Origin: Pseudomonadales bacterium
GTDB taxonomy: Bacteria; Pseudomonadota; Gammaproteobacteria; Pseudomonadales; JAHEIH01
NCBI GenBank assembly: GCA_023255355.1
Contig: JALRIU010000113.1
Location: 1 to 8,905, forward strand
Direction: 5' to 3'
Length of the DNA: 8,905 nucleotides
This document shows positions 1 to 6,380 of this stretch, one piece after another (positions within the stretch are counted from its first letter, which is position 1; the number at the start of each line of letters is the position of its first letter). The notes beneath the pieces were generated by a model. It did not search any database, had not been told where the DNA came from, and saw only the letters and a program-made list of their open reading frames with translations. A program made the position numbers and the translations under genes.

Positions 1-94
1 CATTTGTTCCGTCATCGGAAGCGATTGCAGTAATAAAGCTATCTCCTGGAACTAAGCCGTGTGCATTTGCAAATTCAACTTCGATGGTTGCTAA
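1..94 (-). other. Sequence unrelated to Amt at the left edge, open minus-strand frame
   Basis: The bases beyond the amt breakpoint keep an open minus-strand frame to the window edge, shifted relative to amt. It reads LATIEVEFANAHGLVPGDSF and then ITAIASDDGTN. The pattern of a short beta-strand followed by A-H-G-L-x-P-G-D resembles segments seen in phage tail or adhesin-type beta-rich proteins, but about 30 residues are too few to name a family. The plus-strand frame is also open but looks less protein-like. I infer this is the inside of another gene joined to the amt start. Its product is unknown. Confidence 0.4.
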
Positions 95-255
95 CGCACT
101 AAACCGGCATAAAACAGTGACAGACCAGGAATGGTCATGAAAAGAACCAATGCGGTTGAGGTTAGCATCCAAGCAGTATTACCTGAATCAACTTGCGCAA
201 AAGTCGCTGGAGCGACAGCTAAAAGTGCCATCGCCGAAGAGAATTTTTTTAACAT
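91..255 (-). pseudogene. amt: Ammonium transporter Amt, N-terminal fragment cut off after 54 codons
   Basis: This is the start of an Amt/Rh-family ammonium channel gene. The 54 residues comprise a signal peptide (MLKKFSSAMALLAVAPATFA, cleavage expected after about residue 20) and then the first membrane helix with typical Amt residues: SGNTAWML at 24-31 and LVLFMTIPGLSLFYAGLVR at 36-54. In the family this is followed by a K-N-V-L type stretch and about 350 more residues. Here the frame hits TAG directly after GLVR, and none of the three downstream frames resumes Amt-like sequence before the window edge. The start ATG lies 16 bp after the glnK stop, with an AGGTAG ribosome site, so it is the second gene of a glnK-amt operon. 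The break is abrupt and looks like a junction to unrelated DNA, not a point mutation. It may be real or an assembly artefact at a contig end. The identity of the fragment is secure; its status as a pseudogene is not. Confidence 0.85.
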
Positions 256-271
256 ATCAAACTACCTAATA

Positions 272-610
272 CTAGAGGGCTTCTGGGCCAGACTCGCCAG
301 TGCGGATACGAATTGCTTGTTCAAGCGATGTAACAAAAATTTTACCGTCACCAATTTTGCCAGAATTCGCGGCTGTACTGATTGCTTCTATTACTTGATC
401 AAGTAAATTGGCAGCAATAGCGATTTCAATTTTAACTTTAGGGATAAAATCAACGACGTATTCAGCACCGCGGTACAATTCGGTGTGACCCTTTTGGCGT
501 CCGAAGCCTTTGACTTCTTGAACGGTCATCCCATGAACACCGATATCAGACAGTGCTTGTCTAACATCATCTAACTTAAATGGTTTGATAATGGCGGTAA
601 CCAATTTCAT
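272..610 (-). CDS. glnK: Nitrogen regulatory protein P-II (GlnK type)
   Basis: Cytoplasmic trimeric PII signal protein that reads 2-oxoglutarate and ATP/ADP levels and, when deuridylylated, plugs the Amt ammonium channel. At 112 residues it has the standard family length. Visible family features are the T-loop with the uridylylation site Tyr51 (GAEYVVDFIPKVK, 48-60) and Tyr46, the GFGRQKGH stretch at 35-42, Lys58, the B-loop SGKIGDGKIFV at 83-93, and Arg101/Arg103 in the C-loop. The ATG has a good AGGA site 7 nt upstream. Its place directly upstream of amt argues for glnK over glnB. The 116 bp upstream hold a perfect inverted repeat (633-654), and I see no sigma-54 type element. Identification as PII is essentially certain; the GlnK/GlnB choice rests on context. 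Confidence 0.96.
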   Translation of the reverse strand: MKLVTAIIKPFKLDDVRQALSDIGVHGMTVQEVKGFGRQKGHTELYRGAEYVVDFIPKVKIEIAIAANLLDQVIEAISTAANSGKIGDGKIFVTSLEQAIRIRTGESGPEAL

Positions 611-632
611 AATTTTGTCCTATATTATTTAT

Positions 633-654
633 GAAAACTTATACAAAAGTTTTC
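633..654. promoter_or_regulatory. Perfect 8-bp inverted repeat in the glnK leader
   Basis: GAAAACTT at 633-640 and AAGTTTTC at 647-654 are exact reverse complements separated by 6 nt. The element sits 23 to 44 bp upstream of the glnK ATG. It could be a dimeric regulator's operator or a leader-RNA hairpin. It is AT-rich, so a chance origin is possible. No regulator can be assigned from the sequence. Confidence 0.45.
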
Positions 655-674
655 TGAATTCAGCCGATAAACCC

Positions 675-705
675 AATATAGGTATCAACATCGAAATTTT
701 GTCAC
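675..705 (-). promoter_or_regulatory. Weak sigma-70-like promoter candidate for glnK-amt
   Basis: On the minus strand GTGACA (700-705, 5/6 match to the -35 consensus) is followed by TATATT (675-680, 5/6 match to -10). The spacer of 19 bp is longer than the usual 16-18, so this is only a candidate. No TGGCAC-N5-TTGC type sigma-54 site is visible between 611 and 726. Confidence 0.25.
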
Positions 706-756
706 AGGTGTTTTACTAACACAACTATGACATCTCATATTAGCGAGGCCATAATT

Positions 757-1173
757 ATGGAAGCTCATATTTGCGAACAACCTCGATCTATTAAACAACT
801 TTTATTATGCGGTTTGGGCTGGCTCTCGGTAGCACTGGGGGTGGCGGGTATACCCTTGCCTCTGCTGCCAACTACTCCCTTTTTACTGTTGGCAGCATGG
901 TGCTTTGCACAATCCTCTCCTGCGTTCCACCATTGGTTAATTACACACCCGAAACTTGGCCCTATGGTCAACCCTTGGCGGGAAGGTAAAGGGCTCCCCA
1001 AACAAGTCAAAATTCGGATTATCATTACCATGATTACGACAATGACAATTAGTGCTGTTATTGTTGCTAGGCTGAGTGCGAGCTTAGTTCTTTTTTGTAC
1101 CGCTGTTGCCGTTAGCTACTATATCCTCAAACAACCCGACCTGATTCCAGAAAACACACCAATTAGCGATTGA
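757..1173 (+). CDS. YbaN/DUF454 family inner-membrane protein
   Basis: Small integral membrane protein of the DUF454 (E. coli YbaN) family, whose biochemical role is not established. The family signature is clear: LGVAGIPLPLLPTTPFLLLA at 27-46 followed by WCFAQSSP at 48-55 and a short HPKLGP loop. There are three hydrophobic segments, about 14-50 (a helical pair with the LLPTTPF turn), 86-104 and 107-123. I chose the ATG at 757 because GAGG (745-748) lies 8 nt upstream. An ATG ten codons earlier at 727 has no ribosome site at a suitable distance. Length is then 138 residues, normal or slightly long for the family. It is divergent from glnK across a shared upstream region, with nothing to show a functional link. 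Family assignment is firm; function is unknown. Confidence 0.9.
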   Translation: MEAHICEQPRSIKQLLLCGLGWLSVALGVAGIPLPLLPTTPFLLLAAWCFAQSSPAFHHWLITHPKLGPMVNPWREGKGLPKQVKIRIIITMITTMTISAVIVARLSASLVLFCTAVAVSYYILKQPDLIPENTPISD

Positions 1174-1199
1174 TTTTACAAGCCCACGTCTCTTTTTTT

Positions 1200-1208
1200 T
1201 GGTATATT
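1200..1208 (+). promoter_or_regulatory. Extended -10 promoter for the small basic protein gene
   Basis: TGGTATATT at 1200-1208 fits the extended -10 pattern TGnTATAAT with one mismatch. No -35 is recognisable, which an extended -10 can tolerate. Transcription would start near 1215, leaving a leader of about 24 nt before the TTG at 1239, and this supports that start over the upstream in-frame TTG at 1170. A T8 run at 1193-1200 lies just upstream. Confidence 0.5.
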
Positions 1209-1238
1209 CTGTCATTCGACCAAATTTTAGAGACGCAT

Positions 1239-1571
1239 TTGAAAAAGCTACCTACTAAAAATGACATTCGCTGCGAGATGCAAAAACAGATCAATGAGTT
1301 TTTGCAGCGCGGTGGCGAGGTAAAAAATATCGCCCAAGGTGTAAGTGGTCGAACCCAGGCTGATGGTGCATTTCGAACCAATCATACGGTGTTTCAACCT
1401 CGATCCGAGGAGCGTACATTTGTACCTGAGGTCATCGCAGCTTTAGAAGAACGCACTCGGCAAATGAAACAACCACCAGTCACCCCAAGCAAAAAGAAAC
1501 GCAGCCCTAAAAAAGTCCCCGTTTATGACGATTTTGGGGAAGTCCTGCGTTATGAATGGAAGGATGAGTGA
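1239..1571 (+). CDS. Small conserved hypothetical protein with a basic tail and a SutA-like EFLxRGGxV motif
   Basis: I cannot give this gene a proven function. The 110-residue product is soluble and appears modular. An N-terminal amphipathic stretch (RCEMQKQINEFLQRGGEVKN, 11-30) leads into IAQGVSGRT. A conserved-looking core follows (FQPRSEERTFVPEVIAALEE, 52-71), then a lysine-rich linker KKKRSPKK at 85-92 and an acidic, aromatic end (YDDFGEVLRYEWKDE). The EFLxRGGxVxxI segment resembles the C-terminal part of SutA, the RNA-polymerase-associated slow-growth regulator of Pseudomonas; the rest does not, so this is a hint only. I chose TTG at 1239 because AGAG lies 6 nt upstream and an extended -10 lies at 1200-1208. 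The frame is open back to a TTG at 1170, but that start would precede the promoter. The basic patch suggests nucleic-acid or RNA polymerase contact (inference). Confidence 0.72.
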   Translation: MKKLPTKNDIRCEMQKQINEFLQRGGEVKNIAQGVSGRTQADGAFRTNHTVFQPRSEERTFVPEVIAALEERTRQMKQPPVTPSKKKRSPKKVPVYDDFGEVLRYEWKDE

Positions 1572-1574
1572 GGG

Positions 1575-1617
1575 TTAGTGATGAGTTCTTAGTGCTGAGT
1601 GCTCAGAACTCAGCACT
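1575..1617. repeat. Compact intergenic repeat with two competing inverted repeats
   Basis: A 14-bp unit, TTAGTGATGAGTTC (1575-1588), is followed directly by TTAGTGCTGAGTGC (1589-1602), 12/14 identical. Two perfect inverted repeats overlap it. TGAGTTCT (1582-1589) pairs with AGAACTCA (1605-1612), and AGTGCTGAGT (1591-1600) pairs with ACTCAGCACT (1608-1617) around a 7-nt loop. The two hairpins share bases, so they exclude each other. The element fills most of the gap between two convergent genes. There is no T-tract on either side, so it is not a canonical intrinsic terminator, although it could slow polymerase or protect 3' ends. It may belong to a dispersed repeat family. Confidence 0.75.
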
Positions 1618-1630
1618 CACGACCACGCCC

Positions 1631-4129
1631 CTACATCTTAGACTTTACAAACTTAGTAGGTGCCGCCTGTAAGGGATCATCTGGCCAATAATGCTTGGGA
1701 TATCTTCCTTTCATGTCTTTTTTAACGTCATGGTAGGCGTTTTGCCAAAAGCTTGCTAAATCGGCAGTCACTGCTAGGGGCCGTTGCGCCGGCGATAACA
1801 AATGCACAGTTAGCCCGAGCTTGCCATTGGCAATCCTTGGTGTAGCAGGACAGCCAAACATTTCTTGCATTTTGACTGCTAGTATTGGGCGATCACCAGA
1901 GTAATCTATGTCAACCTCACGCCCTGTTGGCACCCCAATACGTTTTGGTAAAAACGCATCCAAATACTGCTGTTGTTGCCAATCAAGTTGTGATTTCAAG
2001 GCTTCATAAACGTTAACCTTTTGTAACTGCTTGGCTGAAGTAACTCCATCTAAATAAGGCCACAACCACTGCTCTAGATTATTCAGCAACGCTTGCTCAT
2101 CCATGCTTGGCCAATCGCTGTGTTCAGCTGCTACTGTTTGCGCAATCATTATACGAGAACGTAATTGGATAGCTTGTTCGCTCCAGTTCAGCACAGTTAA
2201 ACCTTTTTTTACGATCCAATATAGTAGCGCCTGTTTGACTTGATCGGCGCTAGGCTGAGGTCGCTTTTGCCGATTTATCACCAGCGTGCCAATCATGTCG
2301 CGTTGTTCTGCAATAATCGATTCTGTCTTATCGTCCCATTCGTTATAGCTAACTTCTTTAACTAGATGCGCCAAGCTACCTTTAAAGCTTGTTGACTCAA
2401 GCTGTAATGCTAAATAAATCCTATCTATAGCATTGCCGGCATGCCCGCCAAGATCAGCAACAACGATATATTCAGCGGCTGACAAACTATCCCCTTCTGG
2501 TAGCTGAACGCCGCGACCATTGGCAAGTTTATATTCGGAAAGCTTAGTACCCCGCTGCTGAGCAATTCGATCGGGAAAGGCCAACGCCAATATTTCAGCT
2601 GCAGAAATAGCACTATCTTGTTTGTTATTAGGCACCAAGGAAGTCAGTCGCTTTATGCGCTGCCAATAGCGAGAGGCATGTTTAGCAGATTTATCTAACC
2701 AGGCAAGACGCAACTCTAAATCAACCGAGGAATGCCTTATTGGGTCACGCTCCTCTAACAGTGTAATGAGCTTTGCGGCGGTCTCAACTACTCCCTTCTC
2801 ACCGGCACGAATCAGCATCAATCCAAATCTTGGATGCACGGGTAACTGCGCGACTTTTTGACCGAGGGTAGTTAACGAAGCGTCAGAATCATCACTGCTT
2901 AGTAAACCCATCGTAAATAGTAATGATCTAGCACTATTAAAAGCGGCTAGCGGTGGTGGTGTGACCCACATTAGTTCATCAACCTCTGCAACGCCCCAGC
3001 CCAACATCAACATCACTAGCGGCATCAAATCAGCTTGCAGAATATCAGGCTCATCATGCTGATTGAGTTGTGATTGTTGTTGCTCTGTCCATAGGCGATA
3101 GCACACACCTGGACCAAGGCGCCCCGCTCTTCCGGCCCGCTGAATACTGGATGCCTGCGAAATTCGTTGAGTATGCAAACGACTCATCGCAGAACGGGGA
3201 TCAAAGCGTGAAACCCTCGCCCAACCACTATCAATAACAACAGATACGCCATCGATGGTTAAACTTGACTCTGCGATATTCGTCGCTAATACAATTTTTC
3301 TAATACCCTCAGGACTGGGTTCTATGGCCTTGCGCTGCTCTTGTAATGACAGCATACCGTGCAAAGGACACAACATTAGATCGGATCGCTGTTGATAGCT
3401 GCTTTGCAATTGCTGATACACAGCATCGATTTCAAACTGCCCTGCCAAAAAAACTAAAATCGACCCCTGTTGTTCATTAACTGCCTTTTCGATCAGCACA
3501 CAGGTATTAACAACGACGCTATCTCGGTTTGACGCTTGCGCAGTATAAATGACATCAATGGGATAATTTCGCCCACCACAGGACACTAACGGACATTGCA
3601 ACACATCACTCAAAGACGCTAGCTCGAGGGTTGCTGACATCACTAGAAGCTTGAGGGGAAGATCATCTCTAAACAGTTCATTCGCATGAAGGCAGAGCGC
3701 CAGCGCAATATCGCTATCAAGATTGCGTTCGTGAAATTCATCAAAAATAACCAACCCAACACCAGCTAGACTGGGGTCATCTAACAACATGCGGCTAAAA
3801 ACACCCTCGGTAACCACTTCGATACGGGTTTTCGATGAAACATTTGTATCTTGTCGCATACGATAGCCGACGGTTTGACCACATTTTTCACCAAGCGCTG
3901 ACGCCATAAATTCAGCCGCATTGCGGGCAGCTATCCTGCGTGGTTCTAACAAAATGATTTTTTGATCAGCAAGCCAATCTTGCTTTAAAAGCGCCAAAGG
4001 CACGCGGGTTGTTTTACCTGCACCGGGTTCGGCTTGCAAAATACAGCAATGCTGTTGAGCCAGATGTTCTATTAGCTCATCTAGGACGGTGTCGATCGGT
4101 AGTGATAAGACTGAGGTTGAATGCGTCAT
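1631..4129 (-). CDS. hrpB: ATP-dependent helicase HrpB (DEAH-box family)
   Basis: Cytoplasmic superfamily-2 helicase, 832 residues compared with about 810 in E. coli. Its cellular role is poorly defined, and RNA remodelling is assumed from the DEAH-box core. Motifs occur in order: Walker A AEPGAGKTT (33-41), motif Ia LEPRRIAARNAA (61-72), the DEFH box (130-133, the HrpB variant of DEAH), SAT (165-167), motif V LATNIAESSLTIDG (281-294) and motif VI QRAGRAGRLGPG (330-341). A helicase-associated region follows, then the HrpB-specific C-terminal domain containing PTGREVDIDYSGDRP and MQEMFG near 735-760. The ATG at 4129 gives the usual HrpB N-terminus, although no good ribosome site precedes it. 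It converges on the small gene ending at 1571 and diverges from the gene at 4249. It is intact, with all motifs present. Confidence 0.97.
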   Translation of the reverse strand: MTHSTSVLSLPIDTVLDELIEHLAQQHCCILQAEPGAGKTTRVPLALLKQDWLADQKIILLEPRRIAARNAAEFMASALGEKCGQTVGYRMRQDTNVSSKTRIEVVTEGVFSRMLLDDPSLAGVGLVIFDEFHERNLDSDIALALCLHANELFRDDLPLKLLVMSATLELASLSDVLQCPLVSCGGRNYPIDVIYTAQASNRDSVVVNTCVLIEKAVNEQQGSILVFLAGQFEIDAVYQQLQSSYQQRSDLMLCPLHGMLSLQEQRKAIEPSPEGIRKIVLATNIAESSLTIDGVSVVIDSGWARVSRFDPRSAMSRLHTQRISQASSIQRAGRAGRLGPGVCYRLWTEQQQSQLNQHDEPDILQADLMPLVMLMLGWGVAEVDELMWVTPPPLAAFNSARSLLFTMGLLSSDDSDASLTTLGQKVAQLPVHPRFGLMLIRAGEKGVVETAAKLITLLEERDPIRHSSVDLELRLAWLDKSAKHASRYWQRIKRLTSLVPNNKQDSAISAAEILALAFPDRIAQQRGTKLSEYKLANGRGVQLPEGDSLSAAEYIVVADLGGHAGNAIDRIYLALQLESTSFKGSLAHLVKEVSYNEWDDKTESIIAEQRDMIGTLVINRQKRPQPSADQVKQALLYWIVKKGLTVLNWSEQAIQLRSRIMIAQTVAAEHSDWPSMDEQALLNNLEQWLWPYLDGVTSAKQLQKVNVYEALKSQLDWQQQQYLDAFLPKRIGVPTGREVDIDYSGDRPILAVKMQEMFGCPATPRIANGKLGLTVHLLSPAQRPLAVTADLASFWQNAYHDVKKDMKGRYPKHYWPDDPLQAAPTKFVKSKM

Positions 4130-4223
4130 AGCAAAAGATTTTACGTCAAGCCAAGAGGCTAATCTACAATATAAATTATTGATACATACGGTTATCGTGG
4201 GGTGCGATATTTTAGATAAGGTC

Positions 4224-4229
4224 TATACT
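4224..4229 (+). promoter_or_regulatory. Possible -10 box for the gene at 4249
   Basis: TATACT matches five of six bases of the -10 consensus, but no -35 or TGn extension goes with it. The expected start site (about 4236) would fall almost on the ribosome site, giving a very short leader. It lies in the 119-bp divergent gap with hrpB. On the minus strand of that gap a TATATT (4168-4173) could serve hrpB, also without a clear -35. Confidence 0.25.
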
Positions 4230-4248
4230 GAACAAAAAGGACACGCCA

Positions 4249-4755
4249 ATGCCAACACAATATCAAGTCGTCTTTAACGGCACACTAAAAGCGGGATCTA
4301 ATGCACAAGATGCGAGCAACAAGCTCGCTGCATTATTTAAGACGGATGCAAATAAATTTGACAATTGGTTCAGTGGAAAAGCCATTATCGTCAAAAAAGA
4401 TCTTGAACTGGAACAAGCAAAAAAATATGTGCTTGCTCTGCAAAACGCCGGTTTAATCGCTGAATACCAAACCCAAGTTATTGCAGCCCCTTCATGGAAT
4501 ATCGCTGCATTAGGTAGCGACGTATTGCGGCCCGATGAAATACCTGCAATGGATGTCGTCAATATCGACATCAGCGCCCTGCGCGCCATGGATAATAGTG
4601 AACTCGATTTAACACCGCCAGAAAATCCTCCGGTATCAACACCTGATACAAACCATCTAGATGTGCTACCACCAGGTGAAATTGAAAACCTACCAGATCT
4701 TCGTAAACCACTTACCCCCGATATAAGTAAACTCTCTATCGTTGCTATCAAATGA
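4249..4755 (+). CDS. Conserved hypothetical protein: small N-terminal domain plus repeated Pro/Asp-rich tail
   Basis: I do not recognise a named function. The 168-residue product is soluble with no signal peptide. Residues 3-75 look like a compact alpha/beta domain (YQVVFNGTLKAG, LAALFKTDANKFDNWFSGKA, IIVKKDLELEQAKKYVLALQ, NAGLIAEYQTQV). The K-K-D-L/A-K-K-Y/A-L-x-x-A-G pattern recalls the ribosomal L7/L12 C-terminal fold, though only by eye. Residues 80-168 are low in complexity, acidic and proline-rich, with an imperfect duplication: DVLRPDEIP to DISAL (91-111) and DVLPPGEIE to DISKL (138-162). A third related copy, PDTNHL, lies at 132-137. AAGGA sits 7 nt before the ATG. The RDD membrane-protein gene follows 70 bp downstream on the same strand, so the two may act together. 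A scaffold or adaptor role is a guess. Confidence 0.85.
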   Translation: MPTQYQVVFNGTLKAGSNAQDASNKLAALFKTDANKFDNWFSGKAIIVKKDLELEQAKKYVLALQNAGLIAEYQTQVIAAPSWNIAALGSDVLRPDEIPAMDVVNIDISALRAMDNSELDLTPPENPPVSTPDTNHLDVLPPGEIENLPDLRKPLTPDISKLSIVAIK

Positions 4756-4762
4756 CAAAAGT

Positions 4763-4792
4763 TTGGTGTTCACCTATACATCTGCGTAAAAT
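4763..4792 (+). promoter_or_regulatory. Possible internal promoter for the RDD gene
   Basis: TTGGTG (4763-4768) and TAAAAT (4787-4792) are separated by 18 bp, inside the 70-bp gap before the RDD-protein gene. Both boxes are partial matches. If it is active, the RDD gene could be expressed apart from its upstream neighbour. Confidence 0.3.
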
Positions 4793-4825
4793 ATCGTTTT
4801 AATTTTTTGCTGTTAGAGAATACCC

Positions 4826-5317
4826 ATGTTAGCCAACCCCAATGTTATTGGAACACCCGGCGTTTTAAGACGTTTGGCCACCCTTGTTTATGACAGTTTT
4901 CTAATTTTTGCCTGCTGTCTCGTTACAGGCGGTATTGTGGTCGGTGGCAAAATTGCAACGATGAGTGCAACAGATATCGAATTCATGCGCAGCCACGGCC
5001 AGCGCGCCATCAATGGCCCTATAGAAAGCGCCATTTTATTTACTGTTTGTCTAATGACTGTGTTTTATTTTTATGCGTATTTCTGGCGTAAGACTGGTCA
5101 AACATTAGCAATGCAAGCCTGGCGTACACGCTTGATATCAACACGAGGCAATGCAAAACCCACTTGGTCGCAATGTATCGTTAGATTCGTCGTTGGCTTT
5201 TTTGCTTTTAGTCTTGCTGGACTTGGGTTTCTTTGGATATATACCAACAGCGAACGGAAATCATGGCAAGATCTGGCGTCTGGCACCGAACTACAGCTGC
5301 TAGAAAAGAAAAAGTAG
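4826..5317 (+). CDS. RDD family integral membrane protein
   Basis: Inner-membrane protein of the RDD family, named for a conserved Arg and two Asp. Members have been linked to Na+/H+ antiport or osmotic adaptation in a few cases, but most are uncharacterised. The 163 residues include Arg15/Arg16 and Asp23 (LRRLATLVYDSFL) in the first helix, then the diagnostic loop GQTLAMQAWRTRLIS at 91-105 and the ending SWQDLASGTEL with Asp149. Hydrophobic segments lie at about 19-42, 68-88 and 121-139. The ATG is preceded by GAGA about 8 nt away. It lies downstream of the gene at 4249 and converges on lptG with a single base between the stop codons. RDD genes near lptFG are, as I recall, not unusual in gammaproteobacteria. 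Family is secure; substrate is unknown. Confidence 0.92.
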   Translation: MLANPNVIGTPGVLRRLATLVYDSFLIFACCLVTGGIVVGGKIATMSATDIEFMRSHGQRAINGPIESAILFTVCLMTVFYFYAYFWRKTGQTLAMQAWRTRLISTRGNAKPTWSQCIVRFVVGFFAFSLAGLGFLWIYTNSERKSWQDLASGTELQLLEKKK

Positions 5318-5318
5318 C

Positions 5319-6380
5319 TTAACGTACCTTACTTAAAAGCCACATTCCTAAGATAAGACACAACCCCGCCGGCACGAGGGCTGCATAAATAGGGTCAAAC
5401 CCGAAGACCTGCGCCGCTGGTCCAAGCATATTTTGAATGGTTTGAAATACAATACCGAATATAGCCCCGGTAAAAATACGAAAACCCATAGTGACTGAAC
5501 GCAAAGGACCAAACACAAAAGAGATCGCCACCACGACCAAGCTAAACGTGGTTAATGGTTGGAGGGCTTTTTTCCAAAAAGCAATAAAGTACTCAATGCT
5601 GTTTTGACCTTGCTCTTGCAAATAATGAGCATATTGCCACAAGCCTGTTAACGGCAGACTTTCTGGCGAGACAATTACCACCGATAACAACTCTGGAGTG
5701 ATTTCACTATCCCATCGCAAAACATCATACTCAACCGCATCGGTTTGCATATCACCTAGAGTGGTCTCTACAACGCCCTCTAATACCCAATGATCACCCT
5801 GATAGGTTGCGCGATCACTGTAGGCGGCGGTGCGAAGATTGTGGTTTTCGTCAAAGGTATAATGCGAAACACCATAGAGTACGCCATTAGGCTGCACTAC
5901 TGAAAAATGCATAAAGGTATTGCCCTCTCGTGTCCAAACGCCACCTTTAGTAACATATCCCCGATCACCATAGAGCGAAAGCGCCTTTTTTGATTCTGCA
6001 ATTTGCTCTGTGGCAGGCACTATATATTGGCCTAACAAAACACCTAACAGGGCCATGATTGCGACAGGCTTTAGCACCAGAAACACGATCCGATAAATGC
6101 TCACACCTGCAGCACGAACTATGACAAGCTCGCTGGTAGATGTGAGTGAACCTAAGCCAAATAAACAACCCACCAAACAGGCAAATGGAATATATTCATA
6201 TACCATCGCTGGCAGGCGAGTAATGCTGTAAACCATGGCCTGCAGTGTCTGATACTGCGCTTCTAAACGCCCCATCTGATCGATGACTTCAGAAATAAAA
6301 GTCAGCCCAACGATCACTAACAGGGTCATGAAGATTGCCCCATAGATATGCGTAGCAATGTAGCGATTTATCAAATTCAA
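5319..6380 (-). CDS. lptG: LPS export ABC transporter permease LptG
   Basis: Inner-membrane permease that with LptF and the ATPase LptB extracts lipopolysaccharide and passes it to LptC. It is LptG, not LptF, from family-typical stretches: WTREGNTFMHFSVV (149-162), FGPLRSVTMGFRIFTGAIFG (290-309) and the ending ALVPAGLCLILGMWLL. Helices occur near 12-34, 55-81 and 94-117, then a periplasmic beta-rich domain (about 120-270) and three C-terminal helices (about 273-292, 298-319, 330-350). The coupling-helix segment SELVIVRAAGVS is at 83-94. I place the start at TTG 6380 (MNLINRYIATHIY, 353 residues) because AGGGA lies 9 nt upstream and this matches family N-termini. The frame stays open to a TTG at 6413 that lacks a ribosome site. 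The usual upstream partner lptF is absent; divergent pepA is the next gene. Confidence 0.95.
   Translation of the reverse strand: MNLINRYIATHIYGAIFMTLLVIVGLTFISEVIDQMGRLEAQYQTLQAMVYSITRLPAMVYEYIPFACLVGCLFGLGSLTSTSELVIVRAAGVSIYRIVFLVLKPVAIMALLGVLLGQYIVPATEQIAESKKALSLYGDRGYVTKGGVWTREGNTFMHFSVVQPNGVLYGVSHYTFDENHNLRTAAYSDRATYQGDHWVLEGVVETTLGDMQTDAVEYDVLRWDSEITPELLSVVIVSPESLPLTGLWQYAHYLQEQGQNSIEYFIAFWKKALQPLTTFSLVVVAISFVFGPLRSVTMGFRIFTGAIFGIVFQTIQNMLGPAAQVFGFDPIYAALVPAGLCLILGMWLLSKVR

Noticed and set aside
131..406. Plus-strand open frame of 91 codons
   Set aside because: It lies antisense to the glnK end and the amt start, both strongly supported, and its translation has no family-like features.
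1193..1200. T8 run after the DUF454 gene as an intrinsic terminator
   Set aside because: No GC-rich stem precedes the T run. It fits better as the upstream part of the extended -10 promoter.
4089..4277. Plus-strand frame of 62 codons spanning the hrpB start and the divergent gap
   Set aside because: It overlaps the hrpB N-terminus and the next gene's start in another frame, and has no plausible ribosome site.
4263..4751. Minus-strand open frame of 162 codons opposite the hypothetical gene at 4249
   Set aside because: The plus-strand gene has a good ribosome site and a sensible domain layout. The minus frame is serine-rich and resembles typical antisense translation.
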